A stretch of DNA of 64,000 nucleotides from Vibrio pomeroyi (GCA_041879425.1 CP090854.1:1-64000), one strand, 5' to 3'; positions 14,054 through 27,549 are shown, numbered from the stretch's first letter. Program-made: numbers and translations. The notes: generated by a model not told the origin, from the letters alone.

Positions 14054-14269
14054 AGTCAGGTTCGCGCGATTCTTTTAAATGAATGAGAAAAATAACCTCT
14101 GAGTATACCGAGATATTGGTAAAGCGAGTAGGGGTAATCTTGTTTAATTAGTGGTCTAAAATGTCGTTTAGTGGATTTTTTTGCCTTTAATGTTTGTTTT
14201 TCGGCACAAGTGGATATTTTGATAACTTTGACACTTGTGTTTGAAAGCGTGGGTGATTAAAATCTCGCG

Positions 14270-14420
14270 GTCTTTGGGGAGTAGCTTACTTATTCATATC
14301 CTATTGAATGAGTTCGTCCGTCAACATAATTGATGCAAAATCATCATGGCGTTCGAGGCAACCACCACCTTGGTGGCGCTTAGCAAGACCTTAGACAAGC
14401 ATCGTGAACCGGGATGGGGC
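14270..14420 (+). promoter_or_regulatory. yybP-ykoY family manganese riboswitch
   Basis: The characteristic elements appear in order: GGGGAGTAG at 14276-14284, GTCAACATA at 14320-14328, a GC-rich hairpin (CCACC/GGTGG at 14362-14376) and GCAAGACC at 14383-14390. These match the conserved blocks of the yybP-ykoY aptamer that binds Mn2+, as in the E. coli mntP leader. It lies directly upstream of a UPF0016 gene, whose V. cholerae member MneA exports manganese. High Mn2+ would be expected to raise expression. The exact ends were not folded. Confidence 0.85.
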
Positions 14421-14473
14421 GCGAGGTTTGTCTTTGGTTAAATATAATAATCTCCGTCCCAAATGAGCATGTC

Positions 14474-15028
14474 GTGAGCGTTTTAGCAATTTCAATTACA
14501 ACTGTCGCCTTAGCCGAGATCGGTGATAAGACTCAGTTGCTATCTCTTTTATTAGCCAGTCGATATCGCAAGCCGATACCTATCATCGCAGCTATCTTCT
14601 TTGCCACCATTGCCAATCATGCCCTTGCAGCATGGCTCGGGGTCGTGGTTGCTGATTATCTTTCACCTGAAGTATTAAAGTGGGTGCTGGTGGTCAGTTT
14701 CATTGCGATGGCTGGCTGGATTTTGATTCCCGATAAGTTAGATGACGATGAACAGATCTCAAACCGAGGACCGTTTGTCGCCAGTTTTATCGCTTTCTTT
14801 ATTGCTGAGATCGGCGATAAAACCCAAATTGCGACCTCTATCCTAGGGGCTCAATATGCGGATGCATTAGCGTGGGTGATTCTGGGTACAACCATTGGTA
14901 TGTTGCTGGCAAATGTGCCAGTGGTGATCATCGGTAAGCTGTCTGCTGATAAGATGCCTCTTGATCTGATTCGTAAGATCACAGCCTTGTTATTCGTGGG
15001 TTTAGCTATCGCTGCGGCTTTCTATTGA
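14474..15028 (+). CDS. mneA: Manganese exporter of the UPF0016 (GDT1/TMEM165) family
   Basis: This inner-membrane protein has six predicted helices and two copies of the family signature EIGDKTQ, one near residue 15 and one near 118, which together form the cation pathway. Members in V. cholerae (MneA) export Mn2+. The start is taken as GTG 14474, giving 184 residues and the usual N-terminus close to the first signature. A longer in-frame reading from 14414 would run into the riboswitch. The four-codon frame 14464-14478 overlaps the GTG. The manganese riboswitch upstream supports the metal role. The symbol is by homology. Confidence 0.88.
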   Translation: MSVLAISITTVALAEIGDKTQLLSLLLASRYRKPIPIIAAIFFATIANHALAAWLGVVVADYLSPEVLKWVLVVSFIAMAGWILIPDKLDDDEQISNRGPFVASFIAFFIAEIGDKTQIATSILGAQYADALAWVILGTTIGMLLANVPVVIIGKLSADKMPLDLIRKITALLFVGLAIAAAFY

Positions 15029-15185
15029 TAGGTGGTATTGAGTCTTATTATACTCAATCAGTAGAGTAATGTGTTGTAGGTCATACTCTTACAGTATTGT
15101 GGGGTTTATCGAGCGAACGGACATATAACTGTCATACTTGTCATGATATTTTAATCTTGTGAGTTAAGAACACGAGGGCATGATT

Positions 15186-15434
15186 ATGTTGACGCGTTAT
15201 ATGGGTATTACTCCACAAAGCCAAAGTTATCTATTTACCTTTGGTCTTGCACTTACATTATTAGGCATGGTGTTGACGGACATGTGGCTGCCAATGGTCG
15301 CGGGTGCCATCATCATGACTGCGCTTGCGGTAGAGGCTTGGATTCGGGTCGCGCATATTATTCCGATGCGCAAAGATATCCGAGAAATTCAGCATCAGCT
15401 GGAGCATCTGCAAAACAAGTCTAGAAGCGAATAA
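15186..15434 (+). CDS. Small membrane protein of unknown function
   Basis: I do not recognise a named family. The product has 82 residues from the ATG at 15186, which sits 7 bases after GAGGG; an ATG at 15180 is too close to that ribosome-binding site. Residues of about 14-52 hold two hydrophobic stretches that look like two transmembrane helices, and the last 25 residues are a charged, probably helical cytoplasmic tail rich in Arg, Gln and His. It is monocistronic, with a terminator directly after the stop. Confidence 0.7.
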   Translation: MLTRYMGITPQSQSYLFTFGLALTLLGMVLTDMWLPMVAGAIIMTALAVEAWIRVAHIIPMRKDIREIQHQLEHLQNKSRSE

Positions 15435-15437
15435 ACA

Positions 15438-15496
15438 AAAAGCCGCTGGTACTCTGAGTTCTGTTTAAGAACATAAGGTACCAGCGGCTTTTTTGA
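15438..15496. terminator. Bidirectional terminator
   Basis: A 13-bp or longer stem, AAGCCGCTGGTAC/GTACCAGCGGCTT, is flanked by A-rich and T-rich runs, so it works for both converging transcripts (the small membrane gene and tusA). The loop contains its own small inverted repeat, GTTCT/AGAAC at 15459-15473. Confidence 0.9.
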
Positions 15497-15517
15497 TACT
15501 TGATAGTCGGTGGGGCG

Positions 15518-15769
15518 CTACGCCTCCAATCCCTTTCTGATCAAATACTGGTAAGGCAACGTTTCTGTTGCTTGGCCTACCAACTGGTGATCCATGAATC
15601 GACAAAAGCTCGGAATATCTCGAGTTGTCGAAGGGTCGTCAGCTTTTACCAGTAACACATCGCCATCCTGCATGTTTCTAATTGTCTTCCTGACCATCAT
15701 TACTGGCTCTGGGCAACGCAGGCCTTCAGCTTCTAAAGTATGGGTTGCCAGTTCAGGTTTGAATGTCAT
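15518..15769 (-). CDS. tusA: Sulfurtransferase TusA
   Basis: TusA accepts persulfide sulfur from IscS and passes it on to TusBCD for 2-thiouridine formation at the wobble base of tRNA. The 83-residue length matches the family (E. coli 81). The catalytic cysteine is Cys19 in GLRCPEPVM, preceded by the usual THTLEAEG strand, and [16 protein letters not shown] is the conserved second half. The gene is monocistronic and shares its terminator with the gene on the other strand. Confidence 0.95.
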   Translation of the reverse strand: MTFKPELATHTLEAEGLRCPEPVMMVRKTIRNMQDGDVLLVKADDPSTTRDIPSFCRFMDHQLVGQATETLPYQYLIRKGLEA

Positions 15770-15918
15770 GGTTTGTATCTCTATATCTATCTAACGAGTG
15801 AATAATACGTCTGCAGAAAAAATATGCAATAAGTGCTTGGCAAACAGAATCATTTCCTATAACTTAGTTAACAAGTTGATAACAAATTAAAACAAAGGCA
15901 ACTAGCTAAGGAGTGGCG

Positions 15919-16104
15919 ATGTTGACAGGATTAGATAGATTAACAATTTATTCGGTTCTCTGTTTTATTTCTTTTTGTGCGTTAGTACTACGCTCATCGA
16001 CAGAGACCTCACTGATGCCAATCTTTGGCATAGTAGCAACGATTATTGGTATTTGGGTAGAGATGCGCCGTTGGCAAGGTATAGCCGAGGAGCAAGAGCA
16101 CTAA
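15919..16104 (+). CDS. Small membrane protein of unknown function
   Basis: A 61-residue product starts at ATG 15919, five bases after a perfect AAGGAG. Residues of about 8-46 contain two hydrophobic segments, and the C-terminus is charged (MRRWQGIAEEQEH). I do not recognise a characterised family. A longer GTG start at 15913 would overlap the ribosome-binding site and is rejected. It stands alone, followed by a terminator, upstream of a LysR regulator on the same strand. Confidence 0.65.
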   Translation: MLTGLDRLTIYSVLCFISFCALVLRSSTETSLMPIFGIVATIIGIWVEMRRWQGIAEEQEH

Positions 16105-16173
16105 CCCGGATACAACAAGCAAATTCCGATACGACAACATTCCGACACTATCCCCAGATTTTCTTGGGCTTCC

Positions 16174-16197
16174 CCGCGTAATTGCGGGATTTTTTTT
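16174..16197 (+). terminator. Terminator before the LysR regulator
   Basis: The stem CCCGC/GCGGG with a six-base loop is followed by eight T residues. It separates the small membrane gene from the downstream regulator. Confidence 0.8.
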
Positions 16198-16260
16198 ATC
16201 TAAAGCATGCTATAAACAACTTAGTGACCAATGATAATTGTATACAGCTAGGTAAGTGGC

Positions 16261-17202
16261 GTGGAATTAGAAGACATCTATCGTAGAGACCTGAATTTAT
16301 TGGTCGCTTTAAAGGTATTGATTGAAGAGGGCAGCGTTAGCCAGGCTGCGATTCGTCTTAATTTAAGCCAGTCGGCAACCAGCCGAGTGTTAGGGCGCTT
16401 AAGAGAGTTACTCAACGATCCCTTGTTTACACGTCAAGGTCAGCACCTTATCCCCACCAAAAAAGCACTTGAGATCAGCCAGCGTATTGATCAGCCTTTA
16501 GAATCATTCCGTCAGTTACTTAGCCCGAGTGATTTCGATCCTTACTATTGCAGTGAGCGCTTTTTGATTGCGACCACTGACTACGCGATGCAAACCATCT
16601 TACCTTATGCACTGCCGAAGATTTATGAGCAAGCTCCGAACATATCTCTGGAGTTTGCACCGCTGCAGCATGAGCATTTGTTTAAGCAGCTCAGCACCGA
16701 ACGTGTTGATATGGCGATTTGCCGCCCAAGTGGTAGCGTCGCACCACTTCATCAAGAGGTTCTAGGGCCGGTGGGTGTGTCGTGCTTGCTATCTAAGAAT
16801 CACCCTTTGGCTGACAGTTCGTTGAGCCTCGAGGATTATGTCTCTTTGCCTCACGCGATGATCGCGATCAGTGATGGTGTTAAGGCTCTATTGGATAACG
16901 CCTTAGCCAATCAACAACCTCGTAAAATGGTACTGCGCGCGTACCACCTTGAAGCCGCATTGGCGATCGTCGATAGAATGCCGCTCGTGATTACTGTGCC
17001 TGCAGATCTTGCTTACTTGGTTGCAGAGCGATATGACTTGGTCGTTAAACCGCTGCCATTTGAGTTTATGCCGTTTGATTACTCGCTGATCTGGCACTCA
17101 CGCTGCGACTCTTCTGCTTCGCAACAGTGGTTAAGAAGAGTGGTCAAAGAAGAGTGTGGTGAATTAATTCAAAAGCGAATTGCGGACGTAGGTTTGGGCT
17201 AA
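16261..17202 (+). CDS. LysR-family transcriptional regulator
   Basis: This 313-residue regulator starts at GTG 16261. The winged helix-turn-helix occupies about residues 8-68 (VSQAAIRLNLSQSATSRVLG), and a periplasmic-binding-like effector domain covers about residues 95-305. The N-terminal RRDLNLLVALKVL resembles the NodD/LeuO-like branch rather than CysB. No divergent target gene is adjacent: the neighbour upstream is a small membrane gene on the same strand and acuI converges from the other side. The effector and targets cannot be named from sequence. Confidence 0.9.
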   Translation: MELEDIYRRDLNLLVALKVLIEEGSVSQAAIRLNLSQSATSRVLGRLRELLNDPLFTRQGQHLIPTKKALEISQRIDQPLESFRQLLSPSDFDPYYCSERFLIATTDYAMQTILPYALPKIYEQAPNISLEFAPLQHEHLFKQLSTERVDMAICRPSGSVAPLHQEVLGPVGVSCLLSKNHPLADSSLSLEDYVSLPHAMIAISDGVKALLDNALANQQPRKMVLRAYHLEAALAIVDRMPLVITVPADLAYLVAERYDLVVKPLPFEFMPFDYSLIWHSRCDSSASQQWLRRVVKEECGELIQKRIADVGLG

Positions 17203-17228
17203 GGTTTGTATTGAATAGCAAATAGCAA

Positions 17229-17262
17229 AAAGGGCTGATAATGATCAGCCCTTTTGTTTTTT
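17229..17262. terminator. Bidirectional terminator between LysR gene and acuI
   Basis: The stem AAAAGGGCTGAT/ATCAGCCCTTTT encloses AATG and has T-rich tracts on both strands, as expected between converging genes. Confidence 0.9.
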
Positions 17263-17288
17263 GCATGTAGCTTTTAGAGTGCTAGCGA

Positions 17289-18269
17289 TTACAGCTTGAT
17301 AACTACGCGACCAGTGATTTGACCGTTAGTGATGTCTTCTGCTGCTTGAATCGCGCCATCTAGAGATACTTCTTTGGTTGCTTGAGCGTAGAAAGATTCT
17401 GGTAGTAGCTCAGCCAGTTGTTCCCACGCTTTAATGCGTTTTTCACGAGGGCACATTACTGAGTCCACACCTTGCAGGCGAACGTTACGCAGAATGAATG
17501 GCATTACCGTTGTTGGTAAATCAAAGCCGCCAGCTAGGCCACATATTGCTACCGCACCGTTGTAATCAATTTGCGCCAATACTTTCGCAAGTACTTTGCT
17601 GCCTACCGTATCGATAGCACCAGCCCACAGTTGTTTCTCAAGTGGTTTTGCTGGTTCTTCTAGTTCTGCACGTTCAACAATGCGTGTCGCGCCTAGTGAT
17701 TTAAGTAATTCACCGTTTGAAGAAGCTCGGCCAGTAACCGCTGCTACTTTGTAACCCAGTTGGTTCAATAGAGTGATAGATACGCTACCTACACCGCCAC
17801 TTGCACCTGTTACAAGGATTTCACCGTCTTCAGGTTTGATACCAGCATCTACGATAGCTTGCACACAAAGCATTGCTGTGAAACCAGCTGTACCAATCGC
17901 CATTACTTTTTTAGCGTCTAGACCTGCAGGCATAGGCACTAACCAGTCACCGTTTAGGCTTGCTTTCTCAGCCATGCCACCCCAATGACCTTCACCAACA
18001 CCCCAGCCCGTTAGAACAACTTCGTCGCCCGCTTTGTATCGTGGGTCATCAGATTGTGAAACCACACCAGAAAGGTCGATACCAGGAACCATAGGGAAGT
18101 TGCGAACAATGCGGCCTTTACCTGTAATCGCCAAACCATCTTTGTAGTTCAAAGAAGAGTAGCTCACATCGATCTTCACGTTACCTTCTGGTAGTTGAGA
18201 CTCTTCAATTTGAGAAACTGATGCGATAGTTTTTTTGTCTTCTTGGTTTAGTACAAGTGCTTTAAACAT
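17289..18269 (-). CDS. acuI: AcuI/YhdH-type NADPH-dependent acrylyl-CoA reductase (MDR family)
   Basis: This medium-chain dehydrogenase/reductase of the YhdH/YhfP branch reduces the enoyl bond of acryloyl-CoA with NADPH in E. coli and Rhodobacter members. From ATG 18269 it has 326 residues and begins MFKALVLNQEDKK. The GroES-like domain contains SSLNYKDGLAITG, and the Rossmann nucleotide-binding motif appears as VTGASGGVGSVS near residue 150. The zinc-binding cysteines of alcohol dehydrogenases are absent, as is normal here. The longer reading from 18323 lacks similarity and is rejected. Placement next to fadBA may reflect acyl-CoA metabolism, but no operon link is shown. Confidence 0.82.
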   Translation of the reverse strand: MFKALVLNQEDKKTIASVSQIEESQLPEGNVKIDVSYSSLNYKDGLAITGKGRIVRNFPMVPGIDLSGVVSQSDDPRYKAGDEVVLTGWGVGEGHWGGMAEKASLNGDWLVPMPAGLDAKKVMAIGTAGFTAMLCVQAIVDAGIKPEDGEILVTGASGGVGSVSITLLNQLGYKVAAVTGRASSNGELLKSLGATRIVERAELEEPAKPLEKQLWAGAIDTVGSKVLAKVLAQIDYNGAVAICGLAGGFDLPTTVMPFILRNVRLQGVDSVMCPREKRIKAWEQLAELLPESFYAQATKEVSLDGAIQAAEDITNGQITGRVVIKL

Positions 18270-18442
18270 GATCTGCTCCGTAGGAGGAATATTAGGAAAC
18301 TGAAGTAACTTTAGTTGAATCATCCGAGAAAAAATAATGAAACATCAACATTGAATCTATGCGTTTTATGCATACATATCGTTGGGTGCTTTTCTCTGAT
18401 GAGGCTTGCTGAACTAATCTGTATGTTACTTGATAGCCAGAT

Positions 18443-18475
18443 ATAAAAAGTGCAGCTATATAAAGATAGCTGCAC
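18443..18475 (-). terminator. Terminator after fadA
   Basis: On the minus strand GTGCAGCTAT-CTTTAT-ATAGCTGCAC is followed by TTTTTATAT. It lies 36 bases beyond the fadA stop and ends the fadBA transcript. Confidence 0.85.
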
Positions 18476-18511
18476 ATAAGATTACCCGACAAGTTTTACA
18501 ACTAAAGAGCG

Positions 18512-21873
<3,362 letters not shown>

Positions 21874-21942
21874 TGTCTATCTCCATGACATACAATCCAC
21901 GATTGTTTGAGAGAATCTTGTTATCTTTCTATTATTGTAGAA

Positions 21943-21960
21943 TACCTGGTAAGACCAGTT
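21943..21960. promoter_or_regulatory. FadR-type operator upstream of fadB
   Basis: ACCTGGTAAGACCAGTT is a near-perfect inverted repeat (CTGGT-AA-GACCAG) and fits the E. coli FadR consensus with CTGGT/ACCAG half-sites. It lies about 70 bases upstream of the fadB start. Binding would repress fadBA until long-chain acyl-CoA accumulates. Confidence 0.75.
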
Positions 21961-22100
21961 ATCTTAGTCTGTACCTCTACTTGGTGAATTTCAATACATT
22001 TTTTAAACAATTGTTTAACATTGTGCGATAGCACAGATCCTCTAACCCTTATTATTCACGCGTGATACACTTCGCCGCTCTTATTAATTAAGTTAACGAT

Positions 22101-22724
22101 ATGAATGAACAGCCCTATTTAATACCGTCTGCGTCGGCTCTGTTTGAGGAAGAGATAAAAAAGAGCGTCTTTATTACTCATCTTGCTCATACTCCAAGTG
22201 TAGAAGCTGCCAAACAGTTCGTAGAGCAGGTAAAGAAAGAGCATTCTTCAGCGCGACATAATTGTTGGGGTTTTGTGGCGGGTCGACCTGAAGATTCAAT
22301 GCTTTGGGGTTTTAGCGATGATGGTGAACCCTCAGGTACAGCGGGTAAGCCGATCTTGGCGCAACTGTCTGGTTCTGGTGTTGGTGAGTTAACGGCTGTG
22401 GTGACTCGTTATTCAGGTGGAATTAAGCTTGGGACGGGTGGTTTGGTTAAGGCTTATGGTGGAGGAGTGCAACAAGCTCTCAAGCTGCTTCAAACAATCG
22501 AGAAAAAAATAACCACAAAATTACGGCTAGAGTTAGACTATGGCTTTGTGCCAATTGCGCAATCCATCATGGCTCAGCATCAAGCTGTTGAGGTCCAAGC
22601 GGATTATGGTGTTCAAGTTGAGCTTATTATTGAAATAGAGCTCCTGCAGGTAGATTCGTTTACCCAAACCATGATCAATAAAAGCGGTGCTAAGGCACTG
22701 GTAACGAAAGTCAAAGACAACTAG
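22101..22724 (+). CDS. yigZ: YigZ/IMPACT family protein
   Basis: The 207-residue protein belongs to the UPF0029/IMPACT family. The conserved N-terminal block SEARHNCWG-like segment appears here as SSARHNCWGFVAGRP, followed by FSDDGEPSGTAGKPI and the VTRYSGGIKLGTGGLVKAY core. The C-terminal region of about 70 residues corresponds to the DUF1949 fold. Its cellular role is not established; E. coli YigZ has been crystallised without a settled function. It lies upstream of trkH with a 34-base gap, the same order as in E. coli. Confidence 0.92.
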   Translation: MNEQPYLIPSASALFEEEIKKSVFITHLAHTPSVEAAKQFVEQVKKEHSSARHNCWGFVAGRPEDSMLWGFSDDGEPSGTAGKPILAQLSGSGVGELTAVVTRYSGGIKLGTGGLVKAYGGGVQQALKLLQTIEKKITTKLRLELDYGFVPIAQSIMAQHQAVEVQADYGVQVELIIEIELLQVDSFTQTMINKSGAKALVTKVKDN

Positions 22725-22758
22725 GAAGTGTGAAGCATTTCGCTTCGTTCAATAGCTC

Positions 22759-24216
22759 ATGCAATTTCGCTCAATTATTCGAATCGTCGGATTATTATTA
22801 GCACTTTTTAGTGTATCAATGCTCGCACCAGCGCTCGTCGCACTTATCTATCGAGATGGTGCGGGTGTGCCATTTGTGACGACTTTTTTCGTTCTATTGT
22901 TTTGCGGAGCAACTTGCTGGTTTCCGAACCGTCGCTATAAACATGAATTGAAAGCGCGTGATGGTTTTTTGATTGTGGTTTTGTTCTGGACGGTAATCGG
23001 CAGTGCGGGTGCTTTACCGTTTTTGATCGCTGATAATCCGAGCGTTTCGGTAACCGATGCTTTCTTCGAATCCTTTTCTGCATTAACTACAACAGGTGCG
23101 ACCGTTATCGTCGGCCTTGATGATCTGCCTAAGGCTATTTTGTTTTATCGCCAATTCCTGCAGTGGTTTGGTGGTATGGGTATCATCGTATTGGCGGTAG
23201 CCATTCTTCCTGTTCTGGGCATCGGTGGCATGCAGTTGTACCGTGCTGAAATCCCTGGCCCTGTAAAAGACAGTAAGATGACCCCGCGTATCGCTGAAAC
23301 GGCAAAAGCGCTGTGGTACATCTATCTCAGCCTAACAATTGCTTGTGCGGTAGCGTTTTGGTTGGCGGGTATGAGCTTCTTCGATGCGATCAGCCATAGC
23401 TTCTCGACTATCGCTATTGGTGGCTTCTCAACGCATGATGCAAGCATGGGCTATTTCAACAGTCCCGCTATCAACATGATTACGGTTGTGTTTCTTCTTA
23501 TATCTGCGTGTAATTACTCACTTCACTTCGCAGCTTTTGCTTCAGGTGGTGTGCATCCTAAGTATTACTGGAAAGATCCTGAATTCCGCGCTTTTATCTT
23601 TATTCAAGCAGTGCTGTTCTTGGTTTGCTTCTTATTACTACTGAATCACCACTCTTATGACTCGTATTACGACGCTTTCGATCAAGCCTTGTTCCAAACC
23701 GTGTCTATATCTACAACTGCTGGCTTCACCACGACTGGTTTTTCGGAGTGGCCACTGTTCTTACCTGTGTTACTTCTATTCTCTTCTTTCATAGGGGGAT
23801 GTGCAGGTTCTACGGGTGGTGGTATGAAAGTGATTCGAATCTTACTACTTACTCTGCAAGGTGCTCGTGAAATGAAGCGTCTTGTTCACCCGCGCGCTGT
23901 CTATACCATCAAGGTTGGTGGTTCTGCACTACCACAACGTGTCGTGGATGCGGTTTGGGGCTTCTTCTCTGCATACGCATTGGTTTTTGTGGTTTGTATG
24001 CTGGCTCTTATTGCAACCGGCATGGATGAGTTGAGTGCTTTCTCTGCCGTAGCCGCAACATTGAATAACCTTGGCCCGGGCCTTGGCGAAGTCGCGGTGC
24101 ACTTTGGTGATGTGAATGACAAAGCAAAATGGGTACTTATCGTATCCATGCTGTTTGGCCGATTAGAAATTTTCACCTTATTAATCTTATTGACCCCTAC
24201 GTTTTGGCGTAGCTAA
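22759..24216 (+). CDS. trkH: Trk system potassium uptake protein TrkH
   Basis: TrkH is the membrane pore of the Trk low-affinity K+ uptake system and works with the NAD-binding regulator TrkA, which is not in this window. The 485-residue length matches the family. The four pore-loop repeats are visible: TTTGATVIVG, IAIGGFSTHDA, STTAGFTTTGFSEW and ATLNNLGPGLG. About ten membrane segments are expected. It is followed by hemG after ten bases, so the two are probably cotranscribed with yigZ. Confidence 0.97.
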   Translation: MQFRSIIRIVGLLLALFSVSMLAPALVALIYRDGAGVPFVTTFFVLLFCGATCWFPNRRYKHELKARDGFLIVVLFWTVIGSAGALPFLIADNPSVSVTDAFFESFSALTTTGATVIVGLDDLPKAILFYRQFLQWFGGMGIIVLAVAILPVLGIGGMQLYRAEIPGPVKDSKMTPRIAETAKALWYIYLSLTIACAVAFWLAGMSFFDAISHSFSTIAIGGFSTHDASMGYFNSPAINMITVVFLLISACNYSLHFAAFASGGVHPKYYWKDPEFRAFIFIQAVLFLVCFLLLLNHHSYDSYYDAFDQALFQTVSISTTAGFTTTGFSEWPLFLPVLLLFSSFIGGCAGSTGGGMKVIRILLLTLQGAREMKRLVHPRAVYTIKVGGSALPQRVVDAVWGFFSAYALVFVVCMLALIATGMDELSAFSAVAATLNNLGPGLGEVAVHFGDVNDKAKWVLIVSMLFGRLEIFTLLILLTPTFWRS

Positions 24217-24226
24217 GGACAACATT

Positions 24227-24754
24227 GTGGCAAAAGCTCTATTTTTGTATTCAAGCCGTGAAGGCCAGACCAAGAAAATCTTGAACTATATAAAAGAAGA
24301 AATGAATGAGTTCGAATGTGAGCTTCAAGATCTGCACACAATTGGTAATGTCGACTTTGCTCAATATGATCGAGTATTGATTGGTGCATCGATTCGTTAC
24401 GGTCACCATAATAAGAAGCTATATCAATTCATTGATGCCAACCTTTCTCAGCTGCAATCAAACAAGGTAGCTTTCTTCTGCGTGAACTTAACTGCGCGTA
24501 AAGAAGACCAAGGTAAAGATACGCCAGAAGGAAGTGCTTACATTAAGAAGTTTCTAATAAAGTCTCCGTGGCAGCCGACGTTAATCGGTGTATTTGCCGG
24601 TGCCCTCTATTACCCACGTTACAACTGGTTCGATAAAACCATGATTCGCTTCATTATGAATATGACAGGTGGCGAAACGGATACAACCAAGGAAGTTGAG
24701 TTCACAAACTGGGAAAAAGTCTCTTTGTTCACTGAAAAACTAAAGAATATGTAA
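24227..24754 (+). CDS. hemG: Menaquinone-dependent protoporphyrinogen IX dehydrogenase HemG
   Basis: HemG oxidises protoporphyrinogen IX to protoporphyrin IX in heme synthesis, passing electrons to quinones. It is a flavodoxin-fold protein of 175 residues (E. coli 181) starting at GTG 24227. The FMN-binding loop is LYSSREGQTKK at about residues 6-16, and the family insertion with KKFLIKSPWQPTLIG is present. The rRNA operon promoters start immediately downstream, as in E. coli. Confidence 0.96.
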   Translation: MAKALFLYSSREGQTKKILNYIKEEMNEFECELQDLHTIGNVDFAQYDRVLIGASIRYGHHNKKLYQFIDANLSQLQSNKVAFFCVNLTARKEDQGKDTPEGSAYIKKFLIKSPWQPTLIGVFAGALYYPRYNWFDKTMIRFIMNMTGGETDTTKEVEFTNWEKVSLFTEKLKNM

Positions 24755-24800
24755 GAGAAAAGCCTACTTTTGAGGCGTTTTGAGTTCTTTTTAATCGAAC

Positions 24801-24861
24801 GAATAAAAAAACGAGAAAATCTTAAAAAAGGGCTTGCCAGTGTGATCGAAATCTCTATAAT
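24801..24861 (+). promoter_or_regulatory. rrn promoter P1 with UP-like A/T tract
   Basis: The -35 element TTGCCA at 24834-24839 and the -10 TATAAT at 24856-24861 are 16 bases apart. An A-rich stretch at 24801-24829 resembles an UP element that recruits the alpha subunit of RNA polymerase. The spacing to 16S (about 410 bases) is normal for rrn P1. Confidence 0.8.
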
Positions 24862-24961
24862 GCCACCTCGCTGACACGGGATGGCTTCTTAGGAAACCAA
24901 AACGAATCAGCAAGCCAAATTAGCCAAGCTAAGCGCTTGAAAAAAGTTTTGAAAATAGTGG

Positions 24962-24989
24962 TTGACACTAAAACTTAAATCGCTAAAAT
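24962..24989 (+). promoter_or_regulatory. rrn promoter P2
   Basis: A consensus TTGACA at 24962-24967 and TAAAAT at 24984-24989 are 16 bases apart. It lies about 100 bases after P1, matching the tandem arrangement of rRNA operons. Confidence 0.75.
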
Positions 24990-25022
24990 GGCCGTCCGAT
25001 TTGAGCGAAGCTCAAAAAGGAA

Positions 25023-25034
25023 AGCTCTTTAACA
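25023..25034 (+). promoter_or_regulatory. boxA antitermination site upstream of 16S
   Basis: AGCTCTTTAACA matches the boxA consensus bound by NusB-S10 for rRNA antitermination. It lies in the leader about 250 bases before 16S. Confidence 0.8.
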
Positions 25035-25280
25035 ATTTAAACCTATCAATCTGTGTGGGCACTCGTTGATGAATATCAAAACGTTTTATCGTTAGATAGA
25101 ACAGATTTTTCGGAATCAAAATGATTTCAATGAACTGAGTGACCAATACAAATAACCTCGGTTATTTGGCACAGTCAATTCATTATCATTCTGTTGGAAT
25201 GGTAATAGCTTTAGAATTACATGTTCATTTTCGAATGAATATTAGTTTTGAAGTCAGTATTCGTTGAGTCACAAAATCTT

Positions 25281-26835
<1,555 letters not shown>

Positions 26836-26924
26836 TACGAAGATACTCACGATAAGTGTCCACACAGATTGATTAGGTTTAGAAAGTAAAAGAGACGAAG
26901 AACTCCCAAGTTCTTCAATCCAGT

Positions 26925-27000
26925 GTCCCGTTCGTCTAGAGGCCTAGGACACCGCCCTTTCACGGCGGTAACAGGGGTTCGACTCCCCTACGGGATACCA
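26925..27000 (+). tRNA. tRNA-Glu (UUC)
   Basis: A 76-nt cloverleaf with encoded CCA has the TTC anticodon in CCCTTTCAC. It lies in the 16S-23S spacer. Confidence 0.95.
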
Positions 27001-27002
27001 TT

Positions 27003-27078
27003 GGGTCGTTAGCTCAGTTGGTAGAGCAGTTGACTTTTAATCAATTGGTCGCAGGTTCGAATCCTGCACGACCCACCA
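27003..27078 (+). tRNA. tRNA-Lys (UUU)
   Basis: A 76-nt cloverleaf with anticodon TTT at about 27036-27038 and encoded CCA begins two bases after tRNA-Glu. The acceptor GGGTCGT pairs with ACGACCC. Confidence 0.95.
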
Positions 27079-27110
27079 TTCTTTCTCCGCGAAGGAATTA
27101 AAACTATCGT

Positions 27111-27186
27111 GGGCGATTAGCTCAGTTGGGAGAGCACCTGCCTTACAAGCAGGGGGTCACTGGTTCGAGCCCGGTATCGCCCACCA
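27111..27186 (+). tRNA. tRNA-Val (UAC)
   Basis: A 76-nt cloverleaf with anticodon TAC in CTTACAAG and encoded CCA. It is the third spacer tRNA. The sequence is close to E. coli tRNA-Val(UAC). Confidence 0.95.
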
Positions 27187-27306
27187 TTCTCTAAATATTC
27201 TTGGAAGTTAAAACTCCAAACCACTTCTTATGTCGCTGGTTGGATTTTTCGACTGTGAGAGTCTTTAGAAAATGTGAATTTTAGAACACTGGTTCTTAAA
27301 GTCTCA

Positions 27307-27318
27307 TGCTCTTTAACA
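27307..27318 (+). promoter_or_regulatory. boxA antitermination site upstream of 23S
   Basis: TGCTCTTTAACA repeats the leader boxA and lies in the spacer before 23S. The rest of the 363-base spacer (27187-27549) holds no gene and supplies processing sequences for 23S. Confidence 0.8.
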
Positions 27319-27549
27319 ATTTGGAAAGCTGACTGATTGATTACTTACGAGTAATTCAATCAAATTTAAAAGTTCTCAATGTTTACCTTTTAGGTAAACA
27401 CAACAAACACATTCAAGTGTCTTGTATTCGATTCAAACTTGTTTGAATCACAATTGAGTCCGGCAAACAGTCATTGAGAATTAACCCTTCTTAATGACAA
27501 CCAAAAACCTTGGTTAGTTGCCATACGCTAAGACCCTTTCGGGTTGTAT

